Shown piece after piece: positions 36,341 through 48,974 of a DNA stretch of 64,000 nucleotides. Below the pieces are notes generated by a model that was given only the letters and a program-made list of their open reading frames with translations, did no database searches and was not told where the DNA came from. The DNA is from Acorus gramineus (taxonomy: Eukaryota > Streptophyta > Magnoliopsida > Acorales > Acoraceae). Numbering within the stretch: position 1 is the first letter of the stretch; the number at the start of each line of letters is the position of its first letter. The stretch lies in assembly GCA_030737835.1 (NCBI GenBank), contig CM060847.1, positions 11,670,704 to 11,734,703 on the forward strand, given 5' to 3'. The position numbers were made by a program, and so were the translations under genes.

Positions 36341-36479
36341 GATGCTTAAGTGGGTCGGATTGTCTTTGAAAGCTACTGCTTTTAGAATGTGTTTTTTTTT
36401 TTTTTTTTAAATAATCAAATAGGTAGTCATGTGGGCTTGTTTAGCTTCGTCCCTCAAAACTTATTCAGTAACCCAGGGT

Positions 36480-37005
36480 CGGCAACGGCCTGGCCTGTTG
36501 AAATAGGGCCCAGGCCCGCGGGCCTGCTTGGTCAGCCGGTCCGGGCCGGTGGGCAGGGCCGACCGCCCAAATTCTAAACATTTTATTGTTTTTTATTTTT
36601 TACTTAATTTTAAGTTGTTCATTTGTATATAATATTAAAATAACATAAAATTTAAAGTATAATGTTAAAAAAAATATTTATATCTATTGAATTTTTAAAA
36701 TAAAAATATTAAGTGAATTAATTATTTGAAAAAATAAATAATTACATGTACCTAGGTTGACATCTATATAAATGTTAATAATTTGTATAATTCAATCACA
36801 ATTCAAATAAAAATTATATGTTATTTATTGGATTGTCTCTTATGGGTCAATGGGCTGGCCTGCGGGTGGGTCTATGGGCCAACCCGAACAAGTCTACTTC
36901 GGGCGGGCCTGTGGCCAGGCCGGGCCTCAGAAGTGGATCCGTTCGGGTGGGCCTGCGAACGGACCTGGGCGGGGTGGGCTGGGCTTTTGGGCGTGGGTTT
37001 TTGAT
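36480..37005. mobile_element. GGCC-ended element, copy A
   Basis: GC-rich ends full of GGGCC/GGCCCG words (36480-36570 and 36845-36995) enclose an AT-rich core. The core matches copy B at 38500-39055 through GTATATAATATTAAAATAAC, ATTTATATCTATTGAATTTT and GAATTAATTATTTGAAAAA. There is no ORF. Confidence 0.75.
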
Positions 37006-37019
37006 GACCCTTAAAGGCA

Positions 37020-38480
37020 CTGTTATTGGTTGATATTTTGGGGACATATATGATATATCCATGGCAAAAATCCGTATCACTAACCGTAAACTATCAGAAA
37101 TCAATATAGCCCCTTGACTTTTTTAAAGTATGTATAATCCTTCAAAACATCTATTAAATTTAAATAGCCTACTAAGTTAAATTTTTATTGTCAAATGATG
37201 AGGCGTATATTATTTAGTTAAATTTGATAGAAAACACAGTATATCAAAAACTATTTGTAATGTGTTAAAAATGGAAAAAAATATATGTAAATGATGATTT
37301 TACTCTTTTATGTAAGGTTTCTATTTAGATATTTATTGGAAGTGTCAAGTGTTTTTAACTTTGCTTTTTTGTAAAATTTTCATTTTTGAATTTATCCTTA
37401 ATTTTTAATGATCATTATTTTTTTTATTAAGGGTAACAATGAAAAAAATAAAGGATAATGTGAGATATTTATTAAATCTATCTTTTAATATGAATCAATG
37501 GTGGTGATTGTGTCACATCATAAATATTGTTTTTGTTATTATTTATAATAGATTTAGATTGAGATAATCATGGAATATATTTGATAAATAGTTAATTTAG
37601 GGTCAAACATGAGTTTGAACATTTGATCTTACTTTTCATTACACCATTACAAGTATATATCGAAAGGCTCTTCACCCTAATCGGAATTATACTTAAAAAA
37701 TTATGAATTTTTAAAAAATTTCAGGAATAATTTAATTCTTGATTTTTTAATATAAATTGGATAATATCATAAATATTCACCATTTTTTTTTTTTGCATAT
37801 ATATACGCTTAAAAATCACATTTTAGCAAAATATCATTGATGATTTATTACTTTCAATAATATCATTCAAAAGGGTTTAAATAGTATATAAACGTTATTT
37901 TTTTTTTTATCTATATAGTATATACTTAAGTGATATTGTTTGTTTCAGAGTTTCAAATGGCTATTTTTATAATAAAAATAGCCATTTTTTTTATCCTCTT
38001 TAGCAGAATTTATGCTAAAGAGGATAAAAAAGTTACATATGACATGTAATATTATCAACTGGAAAAAAATAAGTTTCTATGAAAAAAAAAGTGGCAAAAT
38101 TTGAATAATTGGATTGGATCATTGCTCAATAAATATTCTAACTAAAAGAGGAAAAACTATAATAACAAAAATTGAACAATTTAATAATGGTTCGGGTCAA
38201 TCCCAAACAAATAGCACTAATGTATAATAAATAAATAATAAGATGGAATGACATATCAACTTATTGATCTACAACACTTATCAAGGAATTAATAAACTTT
38301 TTGTCCCTTATGTAAACTATTTCGGGATAAATAACTATTTTAATATAAATAATTATATAAGTGAAATAATTTTTTTTTTTTTTTTAGTTATGTCACATTT
38401 GAAAATTAAATAATGAATTTTTTGTTATTTTATTAAAGTTGTGTGTAAAATGTGAATAAATATTTATAAAAAATAAAAAG
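37020..38480. other. AT-rich intergenic stretch with an element fragment
   Basis: At 37085-37310 the sequence resembles the left half of the family at 46556-47018 and 55910-56345 (ATAGCCCCTTGACTTTTTT, AATGTGTTAAAAATGGAAAA, AAATGATGATTTTA). A local inverted repeat at about 37962-38028 (AAAATAGCCATTTTTTTTATCC... against TGCTAAAGAGGATAAAAAAG) is also visible. Nothing else is supported. Confidence 0.45.
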
Positions 38481-38499
38481 ATAATTTGACATAAGCATG

Positions 38500-39055
38500 A
38501 CCCGGCCCGACTAGTTGAAACACGGCCCACAGCCAAATAAACAGCCCAGGCCCTGCCCACGGGCCCTGGCCTGAACGGGCCTGTCGGGCAGGACCAGGAC
38601 TTCGGGCCCATCAGATTTTAAACATGTTATATTTCTTTTGATTTTTAATTTTAAGTAATTTATTTGTATATAAATGTTAAAATAACATAAAATTGAAAGT
38701 ATAGTGTTGAGAAAAAAAATATTTATATCCATTGAATTTTCAAAAATAAAATATGAAATGAATTAATTATTTGAAAAACTGAATCACTACATGTATCTAA
38801 CTAGGTTGGCATCTACATAAATGTCAATAATTTATACAATTCAACCACAATTTAAATAAACATTACATATAATTCATTCATTGTATTGCCCCCCACGGGT
38901 CTATGGGCAGGTCCCATGAGCGGGACTGCGGGCCAACTCGAATGGACCCAATTTAGGCTGGCCTATGGGCCGTGCCTTGGCCCAGAATCAGGCAGGGTTT
39001 TGGTCCTACCGGCCATTGTCGGGTGGGCCAGGCTTTCCGGCCTTATACCAAACGG
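38500..39055. mobile_element. GGCC-ended element, copy B
   Basis: Same orientation and layout as copy A: GC-rich left block (GGCCCGACTAGTTGAAACA...), AT-rich core in colinear register with copy A, and a GC-rich right block with GGGTCTATGGGC and GGGCCAGGCTTTCCGGCC. The cores differ by scattered substitutions and short indels. Confidence 0.75.
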
Positions 39056-39227
39056 GGACCCCTAATTTTTCATACGATCTCTTATTTATAAAAAAAAACT
39101 ATTGTAAAAGTGAGATCTTAAAAAAATACAATAGATTGGATGATACAACACAATTTTAAAGATATTTAAAATATCAAAATCAGCTCATTCTCAATATTCT
39201 AACATGCTAAACTACATATTACTCGTC

Positions 39228-39955
39228 GGATCAGGTTAGGTCCAACGTGTGTTGGATAATTTAATTGTCCAATGTGATCATGACCATTCGATTTTATAGA
39301 AACATTATGACTGAAATATTATATCAAAATAGGATAAATTAAATTATAACCTTTCTTTTTTTTAGGAGTAGATTAAATTGGGTATCATTTTAAAATAATA
39401 AGATCAGATAGTCATTATTGTTGGAAATATGGGACAATGGAAGACGACATAACCAATGTAATGGCTTTAAGGATCAACGAACTTTTACACAGACTTGTCC
39501 CGTTCCGGTAAAAAAAAGTTATGTCAAACTCAACTCGAATCTAAGGGCCTCCTTTAGAAGCAAAATTGTGCCTTTTGATGTAAAAGACACCTTTTCATGA
39601 ATGAAGAGGTACATCCACCATTTTTACGCGATTGTGTGGTCCAGATCGTTCACCATTCAATGCATCCCTTCCAATGCCACCTTTTGATCATTGTAATTGT
39701 AACCTCTAAAATGCCCAATACGGTGGTGCTACCACTCCGCATCAAAAGTCCATCATAAAATACATAAAGCATCATCTTATAAACCCTTAAAACGTTTTCC
39801 AACAACGGATGTGAGAAGAAAAAAATAGGATCATTTTTTATCCTCCTATAAAAACTATTCAAACCCAACTTTTTGAATATTTTGAAAATATTAAACAATT
39901 ATCAGGTTGGATAATTAAATTATTCAACTCATGTTAGATCTGACCTGATCTTATT
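39228..39955. mobile_element. Inverted-end element, ATCAGGTTAGGTCCAACG type
   Basis: The left end reads GGATCAGGTTAGGTCCAACG...GTTGGATAATTTAATTGTCC. The right end, reverse-complemented, reads AGATCAGGTCAGATCTAACA...GTTGAATAATTTAATTATCC. A related left-end fragment lies at 53145-53215. There is no ORF of note. Confidence 0.6.
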
Positions 39956-40314
39956 ACTTTCAAACAAATAAATTTTATGCGAATGAGGGATAGGGCCGAT
40001 TTTATTTTAGCTCGGTTTGACTTCTTACCCATCGACCATTATTTTATTTGATTTTTTATCTTCCTTTCTCTCCCATCTATTTTAATTTATGATTGGAATA
40101 TACATATTCAAAAGATTTTTTTTCAAAAAAAAGTTTCATGGGACTATTAAGGAAACCCTGTAATTTGTCATATATTTTCGGCGGTCGTGATGATTCGGCA
40201 TCCGCGAACCAAGACCGCTTATTTATCAGTTCAAAATGATTTTAAAATAAAAAAAGCGGATATTCACTGGGTGCTCGCGTGTTTTTAATTGAGCCGCAGA
40301 GCGAGAGCGCGCAC

Positions 40315-40331
40315 GAGAGAGAGAGAGAGAG
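40315..40331 (+). repeat. (GA)n in the 5' leader of the DUF2854 gene
   Basis: Eight or so GA units run straight into the start codon at 40332. Confidence 0.9.
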
Positions 40332-43300
40332 ATGGGAATCGAAATGGCACTGGCAACCTCGTTAGGCGGCGGAGGGACCCTCCTCCGCTCCGGTATCAGC
40401 CGGCGCCGCCTCCTGCCTCACTCTCCAAAGTCGACCGCGTCCCTCCGCCGTCTGATCCAGATGAAGCCCCACCGGTCGAGGTTCTTCTTCATCGCCGGCG
40501 CCGCGGACTCCTCGTCTCAGACCTCCTCTCCGACGGTTTCCGACCAGGCGATTGTTCCCGATAACGATTTTACACTAGCCAAGGTCTCTCTCACTCTCAC
40601 ACACACACATTATTTTATGGGGAAAAAAATAAATCTTTATGTCTTAATCATTGGTTGTTCAAATATTATTACAAATTTAGAATTGTATGCTCTTTGAATC
40701 AAAAGGTTTTTTTAAATGTTAATTGATATTGAAGGAAGGGTTGCCAATTATTATCAGAATTCCTAACAGTGTTACTGTTGCTGGATGATGGGGATCTACC
40801 CTTGTACAGTTATCGTTACCTGGTCAAGCGTACTATATTGAGTTCTGATAATTCTTTGTAATCTTAGAGAATTTTGAGCAAAAGTGGAGGATCCTTTAGG
40901 TGTATCTTATTTGATTGTATGTCTAAATTTCATGGTTACAAAGAACATTCCCAAAATTTGAATACTTGTTGAATGGAAGAGGGGCTTAAGGACTAAGGAC
41001 ATCGATGTGTGAATGAGACTGTGCACAAATGAAGCTGCATCAATGAGACATGTAGAAGCGTCGAATTGGGATCAAAACTTGATATAATGAAAACAGAAAT
41101 AGGATTCAAGCTCTGATATTGTGTTAGATTTAGGAATTGGAGAGAATGAATCAAATTTCTTATTAGGGCTTGGCACAAATATATAGTTGAAAGAAGGAGA
41201 AGTAAATGACTAAATTATCCTTAAGACAAGAAAAGATTTTAAGTTCCCTGATGTATATACAATATCTCTAACAATGAGTAGGAGTGGGGAAGTAAGAAAG
41301 GATTGGATTGGGTGCATATGGAAATCTTATGGTAGAACAGTGTGGAAAGGATCTTGAACATGAATTCTGATGAAAGAGGGGATCTGGGGTGTCCTCTTTT
41401 CCAGATTTTGTTTGCGGTGATGACCAGCTTTTTTTTTGCTGCAATGCTAAATCCACCTCTCATTGAACTTTGTATGAACTTCCTACCATGTGGGGCCTTG
41501 TAAAATGGCACTCCTGGTTGAGAAGAGCACAATTTTTGTTTCTCCCTGCAGTTCCATCTGATGTATACTTTCTCCGTTTAAAGAATTTTCAGCCATATAT
41601 GTATCTGTTGCACGCACAAAGGAAAATTTTGCTAGTTGTTTTTCCTTACAGAAATTATTGTGTGGTTGTATCAACTTTCAGGTCTCATTTGGTGTTATCG
41701 GATTAGCTCTTGGGTGCACTCTACTCTCGTAAGTTCATTCACATGGACGTATTTGGACATTTCAAGCGACATTTTTATTTTGTACAGCTATTCATGTTGC
41801 ATGCAAAATGTGTCAGGTACGGATTTGGCGCGTATTTCAATATTCTTCCTGGATCAGAGTGGTCTGCATTAATGCTAACATATGGTTTTCCTCTTGCGAT
41901 AATTGGTATGGCCCTTAAGGTAGGACTTCATCAACTCATATTACATTGCTAATTTATATGGCAGTTCTGTGATACATCTGAAGATGTCTGCAATATTATA
42001 TCTTGATAGATATCAATGTGAGAACGTAGTGTATTTTAGGTACTTGAACTGAAAGATGGGTGATTTTTCCTTGAGTTTTTGAGTAGTTTGTGATTTGTTT
42101 GGGTTATATGATGATAGATGCTTTAGTGTTCATGGTTCTTTTATAATTTTTTTCCTGCTTGAGGAGATCTACATGAACCTTAGATATCTTAAACTAAATA
42201 AAAATACTTATTCATAATATTCTTGTCCATTGACAACTCCATAATTGACATTGGGAATTATTCACTTATCAGTAAAATTATATTTCAGTGATAATCTTCA
42301 TCATTTTCCCTCTCTGTTTTGCAGTATGCAGAGCTGAAACCTGTTCCTTGTATATCTTATTCCGACGCTCAAGCCTTGAGGGAAACATGTGCTACTCCTA
42401 TTCTTAAACAGGTAATTTTTAAAAGTTGGTTTCTGTTTAGGAATCTCTGGAAACTTTGTCAGTTTTTATGCTTCTAATGATTTCATTAATTGCTTCATTA
42501 TTGAAACAGCCAAAGTTGCTTCTGGCACTCCTTTATGAGATTGTTAGAAACACTCAAAGATGTTTGATTAGGACATAGTGTAATAGTGTATTTATAATCT
42601 TTGGTTGGTGTACATAGTCTCTAAGTTTTAAACTATGACAAACATTATACATATTCAAAATTTTCGTAATCTATTGAGTGTCTCTTCAGTTAAGGAATAT
42701 TGTTGGGCTCTGTTTCAATAACAGAGTGTCAATTGACTTTCAGGACATCAGATTCTCTCATCTAATGAAAATCTAAATGGAATGGAAAAGTTACCACGTT
42801 CATTTGGATCTGTATTAAACTGACATGGAGAGTTTAATGTACCCCATCATATATGGCCTAACAGGTATCCATCCATGCAGTATTTGCATAGCAAGAGAGA
42901 CAATACATTTATGTGACTAAAATTTTTCCCTTGATAAAAATGGAATATGGTTCACATACTGCAAATAGGCAAGATGTTCCATTATGTTCGACCATCTAAA
43001 CATTATATAGGCATCAAAACTACATATCATGCATTGCATACTGTGCGTGAGCATGCACAAACTTAACTGCTCGTTTCCTTGGCTGCATGTCTATATGTAG
43101 ATCCATGTGTGGATTCATGATGTTCCATGCAATTTTGATGAGTAAAGCAGGCATATGATTATCCACTTGACATGCGTACCAGTGTAGAATCATAATTAGT
43201 ATCCATTAATGAATTTAAGAGGGACTGGACTTAGAGTTGCTCACCATATCTGTTGAGTACTCTCTTCCTCTCTAAATGCTTTTCTTTTTATCGTTCATTC

Positions 43301-45336
43301 ATATTTTCTTCTGAGATATGAATGGCTTTACGTGGCTTCTTGGATATGCTATGCCCGGGCAGAGCTCACAGGAAGAAAGATCTTTCATTATTACCTGGTG
43401 GGAAATACCAAGTTTTCTATAATTTTATATGATGTTAAAGGATATCTAAGGATCATATTTCATATTTTGTTTGATCCCTGTATTTTTAAAAAAATTCTGC
43501 ATTGCATAGATTATAATATATTGTAGATGACAAATTCATCACTCTTTTAACCTGAACTCATAATAAGGGCATTTTGGTCTTTGTTTGCACCTGCCAAATA
43601 ACCATTTAATTTAAGTTCTGATTCAAATAAGTTGAGTGGCTAGGGAAAAATTTACTTTAGCTGGCAAAATATTTTATCAACAATTTTCTCCGTACCAACT
43701 TCTCAAGTACTGTGCACTACAGCTGAACTCGGGTTCCTGTGTAGTTTTTGTAATGCTTAGACTCATGTGTTTATCCATTTGTTAGGTCAGGAATGATGTT
43801 ATAAGGTATCGCTATGGAGACGAGCAACATTTGGATGAGGCCCTTAAACGAATTTTCCAATATGGTCAGGTAGCTTTCTATAAACATCATCCATGACTAC
43901 AAGTGTATGTTAGCTTTAGATTGGATTGCAAGCAGTGTGAAGTGTAGGGGAAGCTTTTTATATTATTTTTTGGGTCTCTAGGTGGACTCTTCTGTCTAGG
44001 TGCGTGTAATTCTTCATTCCCCAAAGTATATAGAAAAAAGGAGTTATTCCGCTATACAATTGTTGAGCAATGGAAAGTGATAGAGCTTAACTATTAAAAA
44101 CTGGTCAGGTTTTGGCCAATAATATGTTCCATTTTGTTAAGTTAGTTAGAGCTGATTTTCCCTTGTTTCTACTGGTTAATGTGGAGTTCCCAGTTCTTGT
44201 TTTAATGCATTTTGGATAAGAAATTTTAATTCTGTGTTGAATTGTTTTTAAATATTATGTTATTCTTCTGTCAGATTGATTCTCTATTGCATGTGTTAGG
44301 GTGGAGGAATTGCCCGAAGAAATGCACCAAAATTGCAAATGATTCGTGAACAAGTATGATTTCTATAATGCCTTTTTAAGAAATATTTTGTGAGCTGTAA
44401 ATTTTTTTTTTTTTTTTGAACATGCTGCTGTTATATAACTGTGAAAGAGGATTGATACTGTAGTCATTAATATACATCTCTATTAAAATTTTTAAATCAT
44501 TAGTAATGATTTTTTCTCCTGTCTTATTTCTCATGCACCACTTATAAAGACCTTGTTTTTCTGTTAATCTGGAAATCATTCTTAAGCTCAAACACACAAA
44601 AACTTCCATGGAAAAGAGTATTTTCTGAAATATTTAGTAAATGGTTTAGTAGTTAATAAGTTCATCATATATTTTTCAATCGGCAACTGTGTCATCCTTT
44701 GCAGAACTTCCTTGCCAAGATTGGATGATGTAATATATCCCTATCAAAGAATGTATTCTTTTTGAAAGAGCTTTTTCTGAAGCCATTCTGAATGATTGTT
44801 TGTTAGTCCTATTTTTATCATTCTGATCTGTACCTGTAGGTAACTGAAGATGGAAAATACAGTTTAGTCCTTGTGTTCGAGGCGAAAGCTCTCGAGTTGG
44901 CCGATTTTGAAAAAAGACAGGTAGCAACATAACAAAGAATTAATGTCCATTTTCAAATATACCGTATTGCACTCTTTGATATGTTCTCCAACACATGGGG
45001 TCATCAGAACTAATAAGTTTTCATTTTTTCCATTTCTCCATCATTGATATCAATGGGAAAAAAGTTTACATACTAACTATTTCCAATTTAAAAACTTAAC
45101 CTCAGGCAAAATTCGCTTCATTCTTTGGACCTGGAATCACAGCAGAAATCGGTAAGTCTCTAAAAGCAGCATCATGCGTGTCTTGTTTCGGTCATAGGAG
45201 TAAAACTTGGTATATTGAGTCAAAATTCCAGGCCAAACAGAATGATTTATAGTCTGTTGTGGGTGCAGGAAAAGGTGAGAATGATTTATACGAAGTCTGC
45301 CTTATCTCAGACACGGTATCATCGCCAAGTTCATAG
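40332..45336 (+). CDS. DUF2854-type chloroplast membrane protein, 9 exons
   Basis: Exons: 40332-40583, 41682-41728, 41817-41919, 42325-42411, 43786-43869, 44300-44353, 44840-44920, 45106-45151 and 45269-45336. All joins are in frame with GT-AG borders and give 273 residues. Residues 1 to about 80 are Ser/Arg-rich with a transit-peptide look. Two membrane segments follow: VSFGVIGLALGCTLLSYGF (about 85-103) and ALMLTYGFPLAIIGMALK (about 117-134). The soluble remainder contains ELKPVPC, LRETCATPIL, VIRYRYGDEQHL and FFGPGIT. This layout fits the cyanobacteria-to-plant family DUF2854, whose members are thylakoid-associated and of unclear function. I recognise it by pattern, not by alignment. Exon 2 is only 47 bases. 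Introns 1 and 4 exceed 1 kb and hold nothing identifiable. Confidence 0.82.
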
Positions 45337-46555
45337 CTCATACACTTGACTGTATAGAATAGTTTCCTTTGTTGCTACTGCTCATTAAAAGTTCTATTTA
45401 TTATTGCCATACAATTTTCCATTGTAAATGCATTATTTTATCTCTTTTCATTCTGTGTGAAAAGTTACATCTTTATATCATAATCTGCAAAATATTTGTA
45501 TCAACTAATCAGAGACTTATAATGAATGTATCATTCATTTTGGTTATTAAATGCATCTATGATGGTATGATCCAAGCTCTACTGCAATCTGAACTGTTTA
45601 TTTGTTGCTCTTTTAAAGAAAGGCTATTGCTCTAGCAATAGTGGTAAATATTAGACAAAAAGTTCCCTCTACATCTTTTTTGAAGCATTGTAGCATCATG
45701 CATCTATAAATTGAATTATATGTGAAATTAAAAGAACCCACAATTACAATACTGTTCCACATAAATCATTCAAATCTTCCATCCCATGACACTAATTTTT
45801 TCCATGTTTGTGCATTGGATGGAAAATGAAAGAAAGTGAAAGAATTTAGGTTTTAAAAAAAAATTGATGGAAAATTGATTTTTTTTGTTTGGGTCTGTGC
45901 ATGAGTGATGAAATCATTTTTCTTTTTCTCACAATCTCTCCTATCGTGGAGAAATAAGATCACAGGTTATTTTTTTGTTCCAATAAAAGTTAAAAGTAAA
46001 ATATATTACCCTTGTTTGATAATTCTAGATAAATGTGAATAATGCCCAGAGGTAGACTTTGTGTTAAACTAAACTTATCATCACTCAAGCAGTCAAGCAA
46101 CAAGACTATATGTCTAGTCTTATCAGTCATCTCTAACCATTTATATTTTTTAAAATTACATATACAAACTTCATGAAGTGTAATACTATATCTTTATAAA
46201 CTAGTAAATGTTTTTATTTTTTTAAATTTTTTTTTAAAAAAAACTCAATTAAACATATTGCACTGATGGAGTATATACAGTACCAAGACATTATATACTC
46301 TATTAATAGAGTATTAATCGACTGGGTACCACCTCCAGCTACTACCAGTACTAGTCTACTAGACATATTTGTTCGTATAGAAACAAGAGTAAGTTTGCCG
46401 TTTGGACTAGTAAACAAGAGTAAGTTATCCACGTAAAATGGCAAGTTGAAGTGAATTGTAAACCCCACATATGAGGTCTGACACCAAACGTAGTCACTCT
46501 CATAGTACGTACAGAATCTTATCCCTCCCAAGTACTACATTGTATTTTATTTTAG
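45337..46555. other. 3' flank of the DUF2854 gene, no gene
   Basis: AT-rich sequence with no coding signal. The 3' untranslated region of the preceding gene must lie at its start. Confidence 0.5.
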
Positions 46556-47018
46556 CGAAAAATCCAAATAGCCTACTGTAAACTAACCTAAAATCCATAT
46601 AACCCCCTGACATTTTCTAACCCTCTATAAATACCCATAAAATCCAAATAGCCCCCTAAATTAAATTTCTATTAAGATAATATACTAAAACCTCTACAAT
46701 GTGTTAAAAATAGAAAAAATCCTTTGTAAATGATGATTTTGTCATTCCGGATATGTTTCTATAATTTATTAAAAGAGATGAAATCATCATTTAAATAAGG
46801 ATGTTTTCCACATTTTTAACAAATGGTAAGAGTTTTTTTGATATACTGTGTTTTCAGTCAAAGTTAATCAAATGGAATATTCGCATAAGATTTTTCATCA
46901 ATCAACATTGGATTATTTAAATTTATATAATTGTTGTTAAGGGAGTAATAATGAATTTAAGAAAAGTAAGTGGGTTATATGACTTTGGTGCAGTTTACAC
47001 GAGGTTATTTGGATTTCC
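46556..47018. mobile_element. Non-autonomous element with about 50-bp inverted ends
   Basis: The left end reads AAAAATCCAAATAGCCTACT, then GTAAACT and CATATAACCCCCT. The reverse-complemented right end reads GGGAAATCCAAATAACCTCG, then GTAAACT and CATATAACCCACT. The core contains AATGTGTTAAAAATAGAAAA and AAATGATGATTTTGTC, shared with 55910-56345 and with the fragment near 37085. Confidence 0.75.
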
Positions 47019-48940
47019 CCACCTTTTTTTACCAGCCGACAAGTTACCTCGCCATGCAATGGCTTTCACTGTTGACGTGGGGTGGTGAAAAACAGAGTTC
47101 CAGTTTACAAGAGAGGGTGGTCAGAGAGACAGAGAGAGACAGACACAGAGAGAAAGAGAGAGAGATGGTTCTGATTGAAAGACCACCCGCGTGAGCTGAG
47201 AGAGGTGTGGGCCCTACGAATTGTTCAGGCGTGGGCTTTATAATGGACAGGCCTTCGACATGTCTCCCCAATCAGAAATTCTTTCAATCACCTCTGTTGG
47301 AGGTGGGGAAAGAAAGAAAAGGAAGGGAAGGCAGTAAAAACTGCTATGTTTTTTTTTCTTTTGTTTTTGTTTTTATCTGTGTTATGGTTTCAGTCACCAC
47401 CTTACACGCGCTAAAATCATGGATTTTGTTTGTATTACACAGGATGGGACCTACTGGTTGGTAATGGAAGATTGACTGGATTGTGATGAAAACCATTTAG
47501 GATGAGACTGACATCCTGTCTGTGCTGGCTGGATGCATTGGTGATAATGGAGAGAGGTATGTCTCATGTTAAGTTACATGTTTGATACGTGTCAATCTCA
47601 TATTAGAGAATAATGTGGTCTAATTCTAATTGGATTCACTTTCTAATCTCCTAATAAAGTTGACCAATTGTTGGATTGTTTTTTTTTTTTTGTAAAGCGG
47701 GTGTTATGCCTATCAATAATTTAAGAACTCTCAGTATCTATTTTGAATCCCGTATTAGAAAAGTAAGAAAGTATTATCCAATATTTGTAAATCTAGATCC
47801 AATGTGAAAATGGATATCAAAGTATTTGCTTTGAAAAATATCAGAATTTGATATAAAAATTATAAAATTATATATTCTTATATTATATATTATATAAATT
47901 TAATTATCTTGTACCATGAATTATAATCTTCACTATGGAAGGATCGATCAGGCAGCCAGCTCTAAGTTCTGAGGTAACATTTTTTTTATTGCACCAACTC
48001 TCATACCTAATGTATTACCCCAACTCTTGTGTATATTTAAATATACATGTCATTTATCTAATATATCTATAATTACTCTAAATTGAAAAATCGCTCGATT
48101 CAAATATTAAGTGTCAGAACATATCAAATGCATCATTTGAAAGTACGTTGGGAAGGGAGAGATTTCAAAAAGACGACTGGCTTTTGAAAGCATTATTGTT
48201 TCCACATGTTATCAAACGTGATAGATAATATACGGTGAACGCTGAAAATTTGACGAACACGACAATTTTAAAAAACAAATATGGATCCGTGCGTTCAATG
48301 CATGGTTGAATTGTTGAATCCGCCGAAACGCGGACCCATTGGACCCAAATGGGTCCAAGATCAACTCAAACTCACATGTTAGTCATTCTTGATGTACCAA
48401 ATATTTTTTTTGTCTCATTTCGGGTGCCACTAAACGTTAGACTTTCATTAGTTCAAGACCCATCTACCACTGCAACCAATCTGTTTTTCTTTTTTTCTTT
48501 TAAAAATCGGGGACCAGGAAGTGCATCCAATTAAATTGCATATTTTATTGCTTAACCATTGCTAATGAAAAGATTATACATTTATAGTTAAACATCCCTC
48601 CTTTTGCAGAAATTTAGAACCAAAGCGTGTCAAAAGAGAGGCCATGCTTGTTCTTTCTGTGGGGGAGGCAAGCTTTTTTCAGTGAGCATAGATGCATATT
48701 GTCCAAAACATGTTTCTAGGAAAGTGTCACAAAATTCCAAGGTGTTGGGGGGGGAGGGGGGGACCTCCAACACATCTCTCGAATCATCCCATTCAAAATG
48801 GTTCCGTTGGTTTTGGGATTGATATATTAAAGTTCTATCAAGTTTTACTTTAGATGATGCATTTTCAGAAACAATACATTACAAGTTTGACAAATTAAGT
48901 ATTTATGGCATCCAATACATTATAAGGTTGACAAATTAAG

Positions 48941-48974
<34 letters not shown>

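Noticed and set aside
47044-47464. Small ORFs in the GA-rich island
   Set aside because: They are low in complexity and have no family motif. The region may be transcribed but shows no coding pattern.
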